A DNA stretch of 64,000 nucleotides from Lenzites betulinus (Eukaryota; Basidiomycota; Agaricomycetes; Polyporales; Polyporaceae), in NCBI GenBank assembly GCA_022264855.1, contig JABYQU010000005.1, forward strand, positions 434,001 to 498,000, read 5' to 3'. The position numbers and the translations under genes are program-made. This document shows, one piece after another, positions 1 through 12,208 of this stretch (position 1 is the first letter of the stretch; each line of letters opens with the position of its first letter). The notes under the pieces are model-generated. The model worked only from the letters and a program-made list of their open reading frames with translations. It was not told the origin of the DNA and did not search any database.

Positions 1-1799
1 GGAGGACGCCCTGGGTGGTGCGGCGCGCGAGGAGCGCGCGGATCGCGCTCAGCCACTTGATCTCCTCCTCCTCGCTCGGCGCGCACAGGAGCAGCGTGCG
101 CTTCGTGGTGACGACTTTGAAGGTGTGCGAGCCGGCCGCGCCGTCGGCGTCGTCGGGCGAGGACGAGGCGGCGACGGGGGGCGAGACGGCCGCGGGCGAC
201 GTGACGCTGGGCACGCCCCGGTGCGGCGGGAGGTCGTACTCGAGCGCGTCGAGAACCATGGAGAGCGGGATTTGGCGGTGCGCCTTCGTGTCCTGCAGGA
301 ACGCCGGGTGACGCGCGCGCGCGAGCGCGGGCGAACGGATCCGTCAGCACACGCTCTACCTCCACGCCCGCGAGAAGGCGGGCGGGGTGACTAAACCGCG
401 CACGCACCATGTGGCTCCGGGAATAGATGAGCTTCTCGCCGCTGAGTACGAACCATCGTTTGTGCCAGTTGTGCCGGCGTGATCCGCACTTCATGAGATA
501 GCCCGAGAGTACTGGTTTAGACGGGGACGCAGTCTCCGACGCGGAGGCTGGCGGCGCTGCGCTCGGTGAGGGCGTTGGAAATGGCTTGGGGTTCGGCGAC
601 CCGTCGTCTGATTCCGAAGACGTGAGCTGATGCGCGTACGGCGAATGGGACGGCGACGATGAGAGGCGGGAAGGCCCGCGCGCGGTCCCAGGCGTCGTCG
701 GGATCGGGATCGGTGCGCTCACGGAGTTCCGCGTCGAAGTCGACAAGAGCGCTGTCCGCGCATCGTTGATGGCGTGCACCCAGCCCTGCACGTCCGACGC
801 AGACTCCGACTGCAGATAGAACGTGCGCACGGGTGAGACGATCCCGAACGTGTTTTGGTGCTTCTTGAGCATGACCGGCGTGCACGAGTGCACGTCCGTC
901 AGCTCAAGCAGGCGCAGGAGCTTGTACTCCGCCGCCGTCTTGTAGAACGCGAGGTGCGCCGGGCGCAGCACAAACCATCGCTTCTTCCATGTCTGTTAGA
1001 CGTCGCGAGGGATCCGCACCAAATCGAGATTGCGTGCGACAGGCGGACACCGAGGGGACGCCGGGAGCGGGAGGGGAGGCGCGACCAGATCAGCACCTGC
1101 GAGGCGCACAGACGGGCACAGCGACATACCTTCCTGCGCTCGCCCTTTTTCCATAGGTAACCGGTCTTGATCACAGTCTCGTCCAGGGAGCCCCGGGTGG
1201 CGGCGCTCGCGTCCTCGACTCTCCAGCCGCCCTCTTCGTCATCCGTGCCCTCCTCAGACTCTTCACCGCTGCCTGAGCGACGCTCTGCGATCGAGGATAG
1301 AGGGGGCTGTGTTGCTGCCCCGCTGAGCAGGGCGCCGACCGCGCTGGTGGTGGACATGGGGGACGGCGAGACAGCATCCGGGGAGAACACCGAGTCCGAA
1401 TCTGATTCAGTGCCGGAGACCGCGACGTTCGAAAGCGTCGGTTTCTAGACAGTGCGTAGCGGAGATGGCTCAGTATGTGATTGATTATAATTTAGGGGCA
1501 CTCTTCCCACTGTGGAGAAGCTGAAGACGCGCCGCATTTAAGCATACCTTTACATGTGGCTTGCTGGAATGTACGGAGAGCTTGCGCGTGACTTCCTGGT
1601 GAGTGGGGGGTGGAACTGAGCGCGCATTGGAGATGCCGGAGGCCATCGCAGTGTCGGACGACGTTGGGTACGCGTAGAGAGAGACGGTAGGCGGTGGACA
1701 GGACAGCGATGCCAGGTTCGCCGTTGTCGTCGCCGTGATCACCTTCGCCAGTGATGCGGTATTGGGCGGAGTATCGGAGATTGAACTATCTGTTATCAT
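1..1799 (-). CDS. Tandem PH-domain protein (C-terminus cut by window edge)
   Basis: Four exons read on the minus strand: 1799-1548, 1444-1130, 992-408 and 292 to beyond base 1; all joins keep phase and use GT..AG. The first about 175 residues are Ser/Thr/Pro-rich and probably disordered. PH domain 1 starts near residue 179 (GYLWKKGERRK, then TWKKRWFVLR) and ends at the helix around SDVQGWV. A Ser/Pro-rich linker follows, and PH domain 2 starts near residue 352 (SGYLMKCGSRRHNWHKRWFV) and runs to its C-terminal helix (EEIKWLSAIRALL) at the window edge. Each PH domain begins with the basic beta1-beta2 segment that usually contacts phosphoinositides. The two-PH layout recalls yeast Opy1, a PI(4,5)P2 sensor, but that match is from memory and the N-terminal extension is much longer here. 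Role inferred: membrane-associated adaptor in phosphoinositide signalling. The first in-frame Met is used as start. Confidence 0.8.
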
Positions 1800-4700
1800 T
1801 GTGATCCTTCGTGTAACTCCGATGACACTCCGCTAACGATCGCTTGATGGACCCCAGTGGCACAAAATGACACGGTGGCTGGGACTCGCGCGCCAATCGC
1901 GCCTGAATCGGGCGTCGAACATGATCTCACAACGCCCACAGTGTTCTACAGTACGACAAGGTACGTACAGTCCAGCGTCCCGCACAGCGTGCATAAGGCC
2001 TGGCGGTTAGGCTCACCTACGCGCCAGATGTCATTTATTAATCGACAGCGGTGCGAAACGACTCGAGCCTGCGACCACAATTTAATCACCGGACACACGT
2101 AACAGGCCACCCAGCCTGCTGTGTAATGTCCGTGCATTGCTTGAATCGCGAAACTCGTACGGTGGGCAGTACCCAGCCCATTCCCGTCGCACCCCCACCA
2201 CCCCAGTAATCCTGCTGACTCGACTCCGCAGAGCACAGACCAGGGGTCTCCCTCGTAGCCCCATGTGAGCCTCGCGGGCGGTCCATCGCCCCCTGTCATG
2301 CACGCACCTCTTCGCACAACGGCATCATGCACCATGCGTGCCAACACAGCCCAAGCCGAATTCTCTGACAGACCGGACGTCTTCCCTGCCCCACAACAAG
2401 GATGTGGAGCGCCTACACCGTGCGCGCGGCTTCCGCTTCAATGGAGCAAGCCACCGACCGCTTCCGAGCGCACCGTACCGGGCCACCGACGAGCGCGCCC
2501 CGTGGCCGCCAGCACTGGCAGTCGCCCTGCTGCCCTGGTCTGTGTGCGCTGTCCATCTTGACAAGAGCCACTGTTCGCGGCAAGACAGGCGTGGCAGCCT
2601 CCCGCTCGGGTAGCCCGCCTTCTAGCTCGCATCTCGGGTCCGGAAAGCACGCTTGGAGGCCCGCCGCCACCACCCCGCACCGCGCGCGCGCCAGGCAACT
2701 CACCTGCGTCTGGGGTCCGCCCAGTCCGCGGCGAGGCTCAGCTCGCGAATTCATGCACGAGAACGAGACTTGGCCGTCTGCGAACAGCGCTCGCTGCGCG
2801 CCTCAAACTATCCGCTACGACCTCGGGCTCTCCACCTGCCCACCGAGCCCCACCTCGCGTATCTCCATTAATCGCCTCTCCACCACACACGGATGCACAT
2901 CGCCCCGCGGCCCTCTCCAGCCAGCCACAGCGTCGGAGCAATTCAGAGGGTGCACCGCATGCACACCCGGGGCCCCTGCATCTCCCAGACGACGCGCTAA
3001 CCGCCGCATTGCACCCACAGCGCAATCACGCCGTACGCCATCGTGAGCCCTTCGCATCTCGCCCAGCGCCCGCCCGCCCGCTGCGGTGGCCCCCCGCCAC
3101 GCTGCGCCTTCCCACCGCGCACGCACGCCGCCCAGCGCGGGACTGATATCCGGCACTAGTGCTGCTGCTGGCAGTGACAGACGATCCACGTCGCGTTCGC
3201 GCCCCCAGCAGTCGCCCAGCCGCCCAGTCGACATCTGGCAGCACTGACTACCGTAAGGCACGCCGCCGCTTAGCTCGAGCCATCGCCAACACCGAACCTT
3301 CGCCGGCGCCTCGCCACGCCCCCCAGTCCACCCGTCGGCCTGTCGAGATGGCGCGGGTGCCGTACGCGTCGCGCGTCGCAGCGGGACCCTGGCCTCGAAA
3401 TAGCAGAGTTCGTGCTGGGCCGGGCGTCGTAAGCCGTGTTCGTACGTGCGTGCGGGCGAGCCCGCGCGGCTCGCACTCGCACGGCAGCATGGCGGCCAGC
3501 CCCACAGTCCGGTATCCTCGTGCCCCCCAAGGGCGGGTCAGGCTGCACAGAGTTCCGTCAGACAGACCCACGCCGAGCAGCGGTCGCTTGCGCGCCGATC
3601 ACTCTCCCGAGGCGTGCTCTATTCTGCTCTATTATGATACAGGTTACGCTTGCAGGGTCCGCCGCATTCAGTCCTCTGCTGCCCGGGCCAGTGCCAGGGA
3701 TCAATACATTTCTTCCGCGCGCAATCGCTGCCGCGGCGAGGCACGCACGTTGGGGGCAAAGCGACGCAGAGCGCCGCGTCCGGGAGATCAGTGTGACCTC
3801 GGTAGCTGTACGCCTGTACGCAGAGCAGGCTCAGATCGTCCGCGCTGCGGGTTCGCACCCGAGGAGCTACGCTGAAGGGCGCCACCCGGGACGAACGCGC
3901 TCCTCCCGCCGCCACGCACGCACCGTGCCGCGAGGATGCGGACGCGATGCGCACGGGTGGGTCAGGTGCGCGCGCAGGCTCCGCGCACGGCCGGACGCAG
4001 CGTCGCGCGAGCGAGCTGCTGCATGACTCGACGGGACGGGTGCGGGCTCGGCTGGTGCTCGTGATAGATACGGCGTGACGCGGACGCATGCCAATGCCTC
4101 GCCAAACAGGAAGTTTTCGCGAAGCGCGGTGGGGGCGAAGCTGCCTGCGGGGGGGTCTCGTGCGGCGGCGACAGCGTCGGACATTGTGCAGGCTGTGTCT
4201 GTGCTCGCCGGCTGAATTGCGCCTGGCTGGCTGGATACTGGATAGAGTGTGACGGTGCCTATTAGAGCAGGCGCACGCGCGCGCGGGGGGTCTTGTCTGC
4301 TACTTAGGAACCTAGGAACGCGGACACGCCTTTCCCTCCCCGTCGGTGCTGCTTCTCGCTCCGGATACAGGGAGAGCGGTCACGGGGGCCCCGAGCCGCC
4401 GACTGTATGATGATGGCCAAGCGCAATGAGAAGGCCCTGCACGGCCCCAGGGCACGAAGAGAAGCGATCTTCCGTGCTCGGTTTGTCGCCGTTCGACTTA
4501 TGTAGGCACATGCGGCACATAGCATGTCTTCTATGCCTGCAGACGCGCGCTCTCCACGGCGCCTGGGAAGCCTGGGACCGCACGAGAAGGACGTGAGCAC
4601 TTCCGGGTAGCGCGCGCGAACAAGGAGAACGTACCCGCCGCAGAAGGCTTCCGCCAGCCTACATACTCTATCGGAATCGGGAGAAAACGCCCGGGCATGG

Positions 4701-5451
4701 GAAGGATCGTCCCCATTGGGCGTTTGTATGTTTAAAAAAACAGCCGCAGCGGGCGCCGCACTGTGCTTGGGAGGAACGAGGCACCCCTCGCCGGGTCCTG
4801 TCTCCGCTATTTTCTGCGGGGCGGCGTGGGCTGCGAGCACGCTCCGTCGGGCGCGCCCTGTGACTTTTGCGAGGAGAGGGGAAGCAGCGAAGGCGGCAAT
4901 TAATCACGGACCGTGGTCCACCTTCCGGAAAAACTGGGAGCAATCATCATCCCGCGCAATCTTCTGGCAGCCACTTACCGCGGCGAATAGATTCGTCGTC
5001 GGCCTCGAGCAGGCGGGCACCACCGGCTAGAAGAAGGCGGTGCTAGACGGATGCATATGCAATAGAACGGGGTGCCCATGGTCCGTGCGGTCGTAAGACT
5101 GCTCGTAAACGATCTACAGCGATACATGGGACGAGGGCCCTTCCTCGGGCGTCCACCAATCAGCCGGCGTGCGTCGCGTAGTCAGCATGACGCAGCGCCC
5201 TTCGAAGAAGGGCCGAGGCACTCACAGTGGGAACGCTCGGCGACAGCACCAGCTACCGTGCGTCCGACCTGCGGCCGGCGCTCGCGAACCACAGAGGGGA
5301 CGATGACGGCGTGTGCGAGCTGGCGCCGGCCGGGGACATACAGCGTACTGCCTCCGACACAGAGGTGCGATGGCGATCTTGACGCCGACGCTGGCGGAGG
5401 TCGCTGGGTTTTGGCTGTTCTGATGCGCAGAGAGCGCTGACAACGCTGCTG
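1800..5451. other. Stretch without a recognised gene
   Basis: GC-rich DNA between the PH-protein start and the tentative gene ending at 5452. Several long open frames exist (for example minus 1946-2347 and plus 2402-3046) but they overlap each other on both strands, have Arg/Pro/Ser-rich translations typical of GC-rich non-coding DNA, and show no domain or consistent splice pattern. A short A-run lies near 4732-4741. Promoter and untranslated sequence of the flanking genes must lie at the two ends, but nothing sharper is visible. Confidence 0.5.
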
Positions 5452-6038
5452 TCAGTGCGTGCGCCAGTCGTCGACGAGATCTCTCCGGTTCGGACGGGGG
5501 GCGACGCTGCGGCGCGACTGCGAGTGCACGCGCGGACGTAATGCAATGTCATCGTCGACGACAAGTGAGGCGTTCGTTCCGGCACGCTCGTATACATAAC
5601 GCACCGTGTCGTCCGAGAGCCCTCCCCCGCGCGAGTATCTGGTGAGTACTAACCAGATTTGTCGTGCGAGATTTACGCTGAGATGTTGCGCGCACCTGCG
5701 TTATCGTCAGTTTCGCCGTGGAGTCCAACGTCCGGGTGCGACGACGCGCGGAAGCTTTTGTCGAGAACGAGGAATCACCGGGAGAGCTGCCGACGACGAC
5801 CGGCCCGAGGCGCAGAGGCGCACGCGTATATTGCGGTGACGTCGGCGGGGTAGGCAATGATGTCGAGGCACGCGCGCCCGTCGACGACGACGACGCCGGT
5901 GGGCCGATTGAGGATGGCGCGAGTGGGCAGCCGCCGCTTGGTGAGATCGCCTCGGGCGTCGCTGGAGATGAAGCTTGGCGAGCCGTACGGCGCAGCCCCG
6001 GGAGCTGCCGCGCGCGCGATCGAGTGGATCGGGTGCAT
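5452..6038 (-). CDS. Tentative 156-aa protein of unknown function
   Basis: Three exons, 6038-5824, 5754-5696 and 5648-5452, join in phase (215+59+197 nt) through GT..AG introns of 69 and 47 nt. No single open frame covers the locus, so the gene is only visible after splicing. The product starts MHPIHSIARAAAPG, contains a hydrophobic stretch (TGVVVVDGRACLDIIAYPAD near residues 48-67), an acidic patch (HGETDDNAVLTRYSRGGG) and an Arg-rich tail ending DDWRTH. I recognise no family. The start lies 122 bp from the divergent ACBP start, so the two would share a very short promoter. Support is the balanced protein-like composition and exact phase closure. Against it are the weak pyrimidine tract of the first intron and another open frame at 5253-5597 that reads through the last exon. 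A fortuitous model remains quite possible. Confidence 0.4.
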
Positions 6039-6060
6039 CGATGTGGGCGGCCCTCTGCGC

Positions 6061-6067
6061 TATAATA
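6061..6067 (+). promoter_or_regulatory. TATA-like box of the ACBP gene
   Basis: TATAATA lies about 94 nt upstream of the ACBP start codon in otherwise GC-rich DNA, a usual distance for fungal TATA elements when a 5' untranslated region of 40-60 nt is allowed. It also lies just upstream of the divergent tentative gene at 5452-6038. Confidence 0.45.
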
Positions 6068-6160
6068 CTTAATCGGCGGGCGGGGCTCTGGCCAGCCCCA
6101 GCTGATCTTTATCTGCTCGCCATCCTCGCCTCTTTCGTTACCACCACCATCACAGTAGCA

Positions 6161-6725
6161 ATGTCGCAGAGCAAGTTCGACAAGGCCGTTGCCATCGTGC
6201 AGAGCCTGCCCGCGGACGGGCCTATCCAGCCGAGCCAGCAGGATCAGCTTGAGGTGCGCTTGTCCACACGCGATGGGACCTTCTTAGGGCGCCCCGCTGA
6301 CAGCACCCAATCCGCGATTGCAGTTCTACAAGTACTACAAGCAGGGTGCGTGCCTATTTTCTACTGAACGCGGCGTCGGGCCTAAGTGGAACGGGTCCAT
6401 ATAGCCACTATCGGCGATGTCAACACCTCCCGCCCGGGCATGCTTGACTTTGTAGGCAAGGCGAAGTGGTGCGCATGCTCTATCATCCTACCCCTTCCGC
6501 GCCGACTGATCCCGGCCCGTTACGCTCGCACAGGGACGCATGGAAGAGCGTGGAGGGCACGTCGAAGGAGGACGCGCAGGCGAAATATGTGGAGAAGCTC
6601 CTCGCGGTGAGCTTGTTCTGCCTCCGCCGATGTGTGCACAAACTGAGCGTGCGTGGAAATAGATCCTGAAGCAGGCCGACACGGAAGAGGCGAAGAAGTT
6701 CATCGCCGAGATCGAGGCCGCATAG
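6161..6725 (+). CDS. ACB1: Acyl-CoA-binding protein (ACBP)
   Basis: Five exons, 6161-6253, 6324-6345, 6405-6468, 6534-6606 and 6663-6725, join to 104 codons plus stop. The protein shows the ACBP fold in order: helix 1 ([12 protein letters not shown]), the loop and helix 2 with the ligand-contact segment FYKYYKQATIGDVN, the conserved [15 protein letters not shown] stretch, and helix 4 ([17 protein letters not shown]) with a short acidic tail. The Tyr and Lys of YKYYKQ and the Lys of KAKW are the usual CoA-phosphate and acyl contacts. Family role: cytosolic carrier and buffer of long-chain acyl-CoA, delivering acyl groups from fatty acid synthase to lipid synthesis. The ligand segment sits in a 22-nt exon. 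Start ATG is preceded by AGCA and is the first Met of the domain. The length slightly exceeds the 86-87 residues of yeast and animal ACBP. Confidence 0.95.
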
Positions 6726-8925
6726 ACGGCGGGCGTGCGAGAGAACGCGAGCAGTATCGAAAGTGTACGAATACCAAGAATGTGTGTCTATCACCGTCAG
6801 GGGCAAACCTTGTGAGGCGAAATCAGGATATGCAGAGGTTCGCATGTTGCTGGGTGCGTCCAGGGACGGACCCGGGGGAGGAAGGGCCGGGCGGTGCATC
6901 CAGATATCGCGGTGTTCTGCATCGGAGAAGACGGAAGCAAATGCGGTCAGAGAGGACGGTGGACGGGCGCTGCGGAGGGCCCAGGCGCCTCGCGGTGTGC
7001 TGATCCTGTCGCGCGAGTTCTGCACAGACCTTCCTCTCCATCTCCGTAGCCGCCCGGCTGCCCCTTACACTCTGTGGCACTGATGGGCGGCTTTCTCTGG
7101 CGTCTGAAACACCATTCTCTGCTGCGGCCTTCCCAGGCGCTCCGGTTTCCGTGGACGACGCTTATGCGCCCCCTCCCCCATCCCCGCCAGCCTAGCTTTT
7201 CCAGGCAAGGGCGCGGCGCGGCGACCTCCTCCTCCCAACATAGCTCTGCACTAGCCCCCGGCTAAGTCGAGCGTGCAAAGGGGCGAACCGCCATAAATAC
7301 CCGCGCGGGCGGCCCAGCCCCGTTCATAATATCAATCGAGCAGCCCGCACAGGCCCGCACCGAGCACCCTGCCCTGCAGCTGCAGCGCAACCCGTCCGAC
7401 GACGACGACGTCGACACCCACCCGCCCGGTCGGGACGAACGCCATCCACCACGCCCCGCGCTTCTCGCCGGCTGACACGACGCGTGTTCGCGCCCGGTTT
7501 CATTTGCATTTTCGCGTTTTCGTTTTGCAATGCCCATTTCCTTATCCCACGACGCGCCCGCATTGCCAAATCGCAAAATAACTCTCCTGCCCGGACCCCG
7601 GCCACGCCCAAATTTGCGCGAGGCGCCGGATCAGGCAGCGCGTTGCCGCCGAGCGGGCGTCGTCGCGCGCACGGTGCGGCGGGCGCTCACTGGGCAGCCC
7701 TCGAGACCCACTGCCCTCGCAGGCTCGTCGCCCGAGTCTATGTGTAGCTAATCTGGGCGCGCGGGCCTGATGCAATCGAATCGGCGACATACCCATGGCT
7801 GGCGTCTGCGCCGCGCTGCCCTAGCCAGCCTAGCGCGAGTTCCCCAGTTCGACACACACGCATCATCGCCCCAGCGCGCCCGGCGCCACCCACCCCATTC
7901 ATCGTCCTCGGACGCAGCGGGCTGCTGGGCGCTGGCCCCAGCTGCTTCCGAGTGCTACTAGTGCGCAGGCGCATGCCGAGGTTCGAACAGAACAGATGGC
8001 GGCGAAGAGGTGCCGTGCACGGTGTAATGCAATGCATGCCGGTGCGTACCATGGGCTTTGTCAATGCACGCAGAGCCCGAGTCCGGGTCGGGGTGATCAG
8101 GCGGGCTCGCCGAGCTGCTGCATATCGCCGTACGTACGTCGCAAGCTAAGGGTGCTTTCGACGGACGCCATTCACCGGTGTTCGCGCCGCGGACGTCCGA
8201 GCACATAAGCAGCGTTTTTTGTCCGGGGAAGCGCGGGTGCACTGTACAGGCTGCGGTACATACATGATAGAGCGCGTGGGGCACACACAAAGAACGCACC
8301 GCGTAGCCGCACAATGTTGGCGGAGTCGGGCGTGGCCCGACGTCGGCGCCGCGTCCGAACACACAAGCAAGGGGGAGAAGCGCGGCGCGGAGCACAAAGG
8401 AATACAGATTGGATTGTGTCAGGCGTGTCGTAATCGTAAGACGTCGTAAAGCACCGCGCAAGCCGCGCGGCGCGTGGAGCAGGCAAATACAACAGCACAC
8501 AAAGCGAGTCCGGGAGGGGGGTAGCGCGTCGTCGGAGGAAGAGGGGGCGAGCGGATACGGACGGGCGAAGAAGAAGAAGTGCTCGCTCCTGAAGAAGGGG
8601 CAGAAGAGTGGGGGCGGAATCGTGACGGTCGTGAACGTGGCACTGGACGCCGGGCAGGGGCGGGATGGGGATGACAAAGTGTAGTAAAGCAACAGGGTTA
8701 CAGATACGCGAGCACGAACGTCCACGGCATAAAGATAGTCAGCAAGGGATCTAAGGCGCATGAATAAGCGGCAGTGCGGCGTTTCGCCGCGCGTCCAGCC
8801 TGCACAGCGCCGCCGCACGCCAGGGGCGGGCGGGCGAGATGGTGGTGGTGGAGATGGGGCTGGATGGGATCTTGCGCGCGCACGCATATGCATGCGGGGT
8901 AAGGCGGCTTTGGCTGCGTGCGGAA
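6726..8925. other. Intergenic stretch, convergent 3' flanks
   Basis: DNA between the stop codons of ACBP (plus) and the kelch protein (minus). It must hold both 3' untranslated regions. The longest open frame, minus 7958-8929, is His/Cys/Pro/Arg-rich and overlaps other open frames on both strands; I do not consider it coding. No RNA gene or mobile element is recognised. Confidence 0.5.
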
Positions 8926-11900
8926 TCACGAGTCGCCGCTCCCGCCTCGCCGATCGGGATTCGCGATGAAGAGCGACGGCTTTGGGGCGAGGCCATACAC
9001 GCTGCTCCGCGCCTTCTTGGGTCGAGGCGGGGGTGGAGGGGACAGTGGCGGAGAGCGCGCCTGCTGCTCGAGCGCCGCGATGCGTGCGGCTATACCAGAT
9101 CCCTGCGTCAACCGGCGGGGCGGGTTCGGTCTCTGCGGCTCGTCGCGGCGGACAGAAGGCGAGCCAGCGGCTGTAGTTGGGGACATGGCCGTTGGAGATT
9201 GCACGAGGCTCATCAAGACCGGGTTCCCGTCATCCCCCTCGGCGGGAGAAGGAATCGCGATGGCGAGCGGGCGGAGCTCGGGGTCGCCTGCTGTTGATGA
9301 AGACGAGGACGAGGACGATGATGGCCGGTGTCCATACGCCTCTGCGGTCGTCCCACTGTCGGCGCTCCCGCCGCTCGTGTGCGACGACATGGTGCCCTGC
9401 TGGACGATGTCCATCGTGCGGCCCATCTTCTCGATCACCTCCGAGTCCGCCGTCTTCGACGTCTGCAGGGATGTCGCAGACCGCCCGTGGTGCACGCTTG
9501 CGTACATCGGGTCGTCGTGCCTGTTCCCATGCCCCGCGGGGGGCTCCTCGGGCGACAGCGAGTTTGAGGACTCTTTGATCGGAACGAGCGTCCGGGGAGG
9601 CGGGTTCGGATCGCGGAAGTCGAGATCCAGCGGGCGCAGCGTGCGCGAGCTGTCCGTCGAGAGCCTATCCAGTATCGGCGTCTTCGCGAACTTGGACCAC
9701 CAGCTGTCCGAGCGGCGCATCGTGCGCATGATGGGCGGGTTTGCGTTCGCGTCGAGGATGGACGACGGCCGGCGGGGGGAGTGCGGTGTGTCGCCCGGGC
9801 TGCGGAGGTGGTCGGCCGAGGAGCCGGTGTACGGGGACGAGTTCGAGTGCGACGAGTCCGAGCTTGCCGTGGGGTCCGACAGGGTGAGGAAGGACGGCTT
9901 CTCGGAGAGCGGGGAGAGGCGCGAGACATCCGCGGTCGCCGGCGCCACGCGGGCATACAAGTGCGGCTTCGGCGGCGGGTCTTCGAGCGAGGGGAGCTGC
10001 CCGAGCTCGACGGGGTCGGAGTCGTACTCCTCATCACCGGGGAATTTGAAAGACTCCACGTCGTACTCCGCGAACGGGTCTTCGTAGTACGACCACTGCG
10101 AGGTGTACGAGGCCTTCCTGCCCCCCTTCGGTCTCGCCGCGGCCTGCGGGACGCCCGCGAGGCCCACGAGCGCGGCCTTGTCGGAATAGGGCTCGTATGC
10201 CATATCCTTCTCCCAATACGTGTTCGACGAAGCACCGCTGGGTTCTCGGTCCTTCGAGCTGCGGGTGCCCGCTGCGTACGCGAGCATCGCCCCACCGACG
10301 TTCCGCAGAGAAGTGAGCGAATCCTGGACGACGTCGCCCAGAGTCGGGCGACCGCGCCTGGTGCTCCACGAGCCGACGCTCCCGTCCCGGCGGACGTGGT
10401 ACCACCCTAGGTCGTCATACATGCGCGTGTCTTCGTCTGCCAACATGTCACGTCGCTGCGGGTGCCGGGTTGTTCGCCCTGAGACGAGCCCGCCAAGCTT
10501 CTCCCTGACGGTTTGAACGACAGGCAGGCCCTTCTCGCGAGTAGCGCCGGCGACAGGAATAACGGGGCCTAGGTGAGGACTGTCGTCATCGTCCGAGGGA
10601 CCGAGCATGTGGAAGCGGTCGTTCGAGGCACGACGTCTGGTGCTCATGTAATAAGCACCCGCTCCGCCGACAACGAGGCCCAGGACGCCGAGGACGACAC
10701 CGATCGCGACAGCAGTCGTGTGGGATTTACTTGAGTCACCCGTAGGGTCTGTTCCAGGGTCGGAGCCATTCCCGTCACCGTCGTCGTTGCCGGTGCCGTT
10801 CCCACTGCTGCCAGGCTGGGCGGAGGATGAAGGGGACGATCCACCTCGTGTTGCCGTAGACCCGCTGCCCGTGCCTGAGCCTGACTGTCCAGAGCCCGAA
10901 CCCGAACCCGAGCCTGAACCCGAGCCCGTTGCGGTGGGCCCGGGTACGGTGTTCGAGGTCGGGCTGGTGACGGCTGCAGGGGGCGTGTAGGTCGTAATGA
11001 ACGTATTCGCCGATGTATCGAATAGAAGGAGGCTGGCATTGACAGGCGCAGATTGAGCGAATCCTGCGGAATGTCAGAGACCCGCGTCGCGCAATGGAAG
11101 ACAGACAAAGTTATACCCACCGAAGCCGAAGAGTACATCCGAACCTAATGCAACGGCGAGGTGGTCACGCCGGGGGCCGACCTGCGATAGAGCGTCGACA
11201 GCAGTCCAAACCATCGGATTCTGGGTCGTGTCGAGCACCCAACCATCGCTGAAAATATTTTGCATGTCTGCATCCGCACCACCTTGTATCAAGACCTTGC
11301 CATCGTCGAGGATAGTCGCAGCGAACCCGCGACGAGGGGATGGCAGGCTGGAGGTCGACACCGAGAGAGACGACCAGGTTAGTGTCAACTGCGTAGTATC
11401 CAGGGACCATACGTTGGAAAACGGAAGAAGAGCGCTCAGAGAAGGCGAGTAACCGCCGAAGACGATGAGCCTCTGGTCAGGGAGAACGATTGAGGCATGT
11501 CCAAATATATCCGGGGGACCGGCGGTTGAAGGGAGTTGGGTAAACGAGGGACCTGCGGGGTCGTAGACGTAGTGGTCCGAGAAGGCGTTGTTGGAGCCGT
11601 CCGTTTTCTCTCCTCCGATTAACCATATCTTGCCGCCAGTTGACGATGCGGAGTGGTAGATGCGGCGGAGGGGCTCGTTCGCCCACGATTCTGCCTCGAG
11701 GGTCCAGACAGGAGAAGTGCGGTCCGCAACGGTGAGGAGTGCAGCTGAATCAGCCTCTTCTGGATCCGCTATTGGACCGTTTGGACCAGCGTCACCGCCG
11801 AATAGAAGGAGGTTTGTGGTGTTGAATGCGGATAGAGAGTGCCAGGCCACAGCTGGGCCTTGAGATGAAGAGCAGTTGGAGCAGCCGGCTATATATTGCC

Positions 11901-12208
11901 ATGGTGGAGACGAGATGTCGAAGGTCGCATTTAGAGGTAGGAGGAGAATATCGTTGTTGACCGGAGCAGTGCTGTAGCCGAACGCATTGAATTGGTCTGT
12001 TCGCCCTCCGTGAACGAAGAGAGCGTCGTTAACCAGCGCGGCGGCCTGCCCCCATCTAGAGACGCGTCTTTCTGTCAATCTTCGTATACATAGTAGGGTG
12101 GAGTACCACGCACCTTGGGGCTGCTGTGTACTGCTGCGCGCGGACATTATCCTCTACCAACCACAACACCAGGAGCGTGGACAGAGCGGCCTTGTTTATG
12201 GTATGCAT
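8926..12208 (-). CDS. Secreted-domain kelch-repeat single-pass membrane protein
   Basis: Three exons, 12208-12114, 12055-11121 and 11063-8926, give 1055 residues. Order: signal peptide (KAALSTLLVLWLV, predicted cut after VRA near residue 24); five to six kelch blades with FVHGG, LLFGG, WLIGG, IVFGG and LIQGG at the strand-loop turns; a Gly/Ser repeat stalk (about 385-455); a transmembrane helix (AVAIGVVLGVLGLVVGGAG, about 460-480) followed by basic STRRR; and a long Ser/Pro-rich cytoplasmic tail with a run of nine serines. Topology is therefore type I, propeller outside or luminal. The first intron lies just after the signal peptide and its acceptor (CTCTAG before ATGGGG) is fixed by the kelch frame. 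Kelch/galactose-oxidase-like propellers on stalks are common at fungal surfaces, often in polarity or wall sensing, but catalytic residues of galactose oxidase are not evident. Ligand unknown. Confidence 0.85.

Noticed and set aside
1946..2347. 133-residue frame on the minus strand with many Trp and Cys
   Set aside because: No domain, no flanking splice signals that extend it, and competing frames on both strands.
3840..3880. Sequence resembling a tRNA T-arm (GGTTCGCACCC)
   Set aside because: No matching anticodon arm, D-arm or acceptor stem could be folded around it.
7958..8929. 323-residue open frame on the minus strand
   Set aside because: It lies in the 3' flank of the kelch gene, overlaps open frames on the other strand, is rich in His, Cys, Pro and Arg, and has no domain. 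It is an expected accident in GC-rich DNA.
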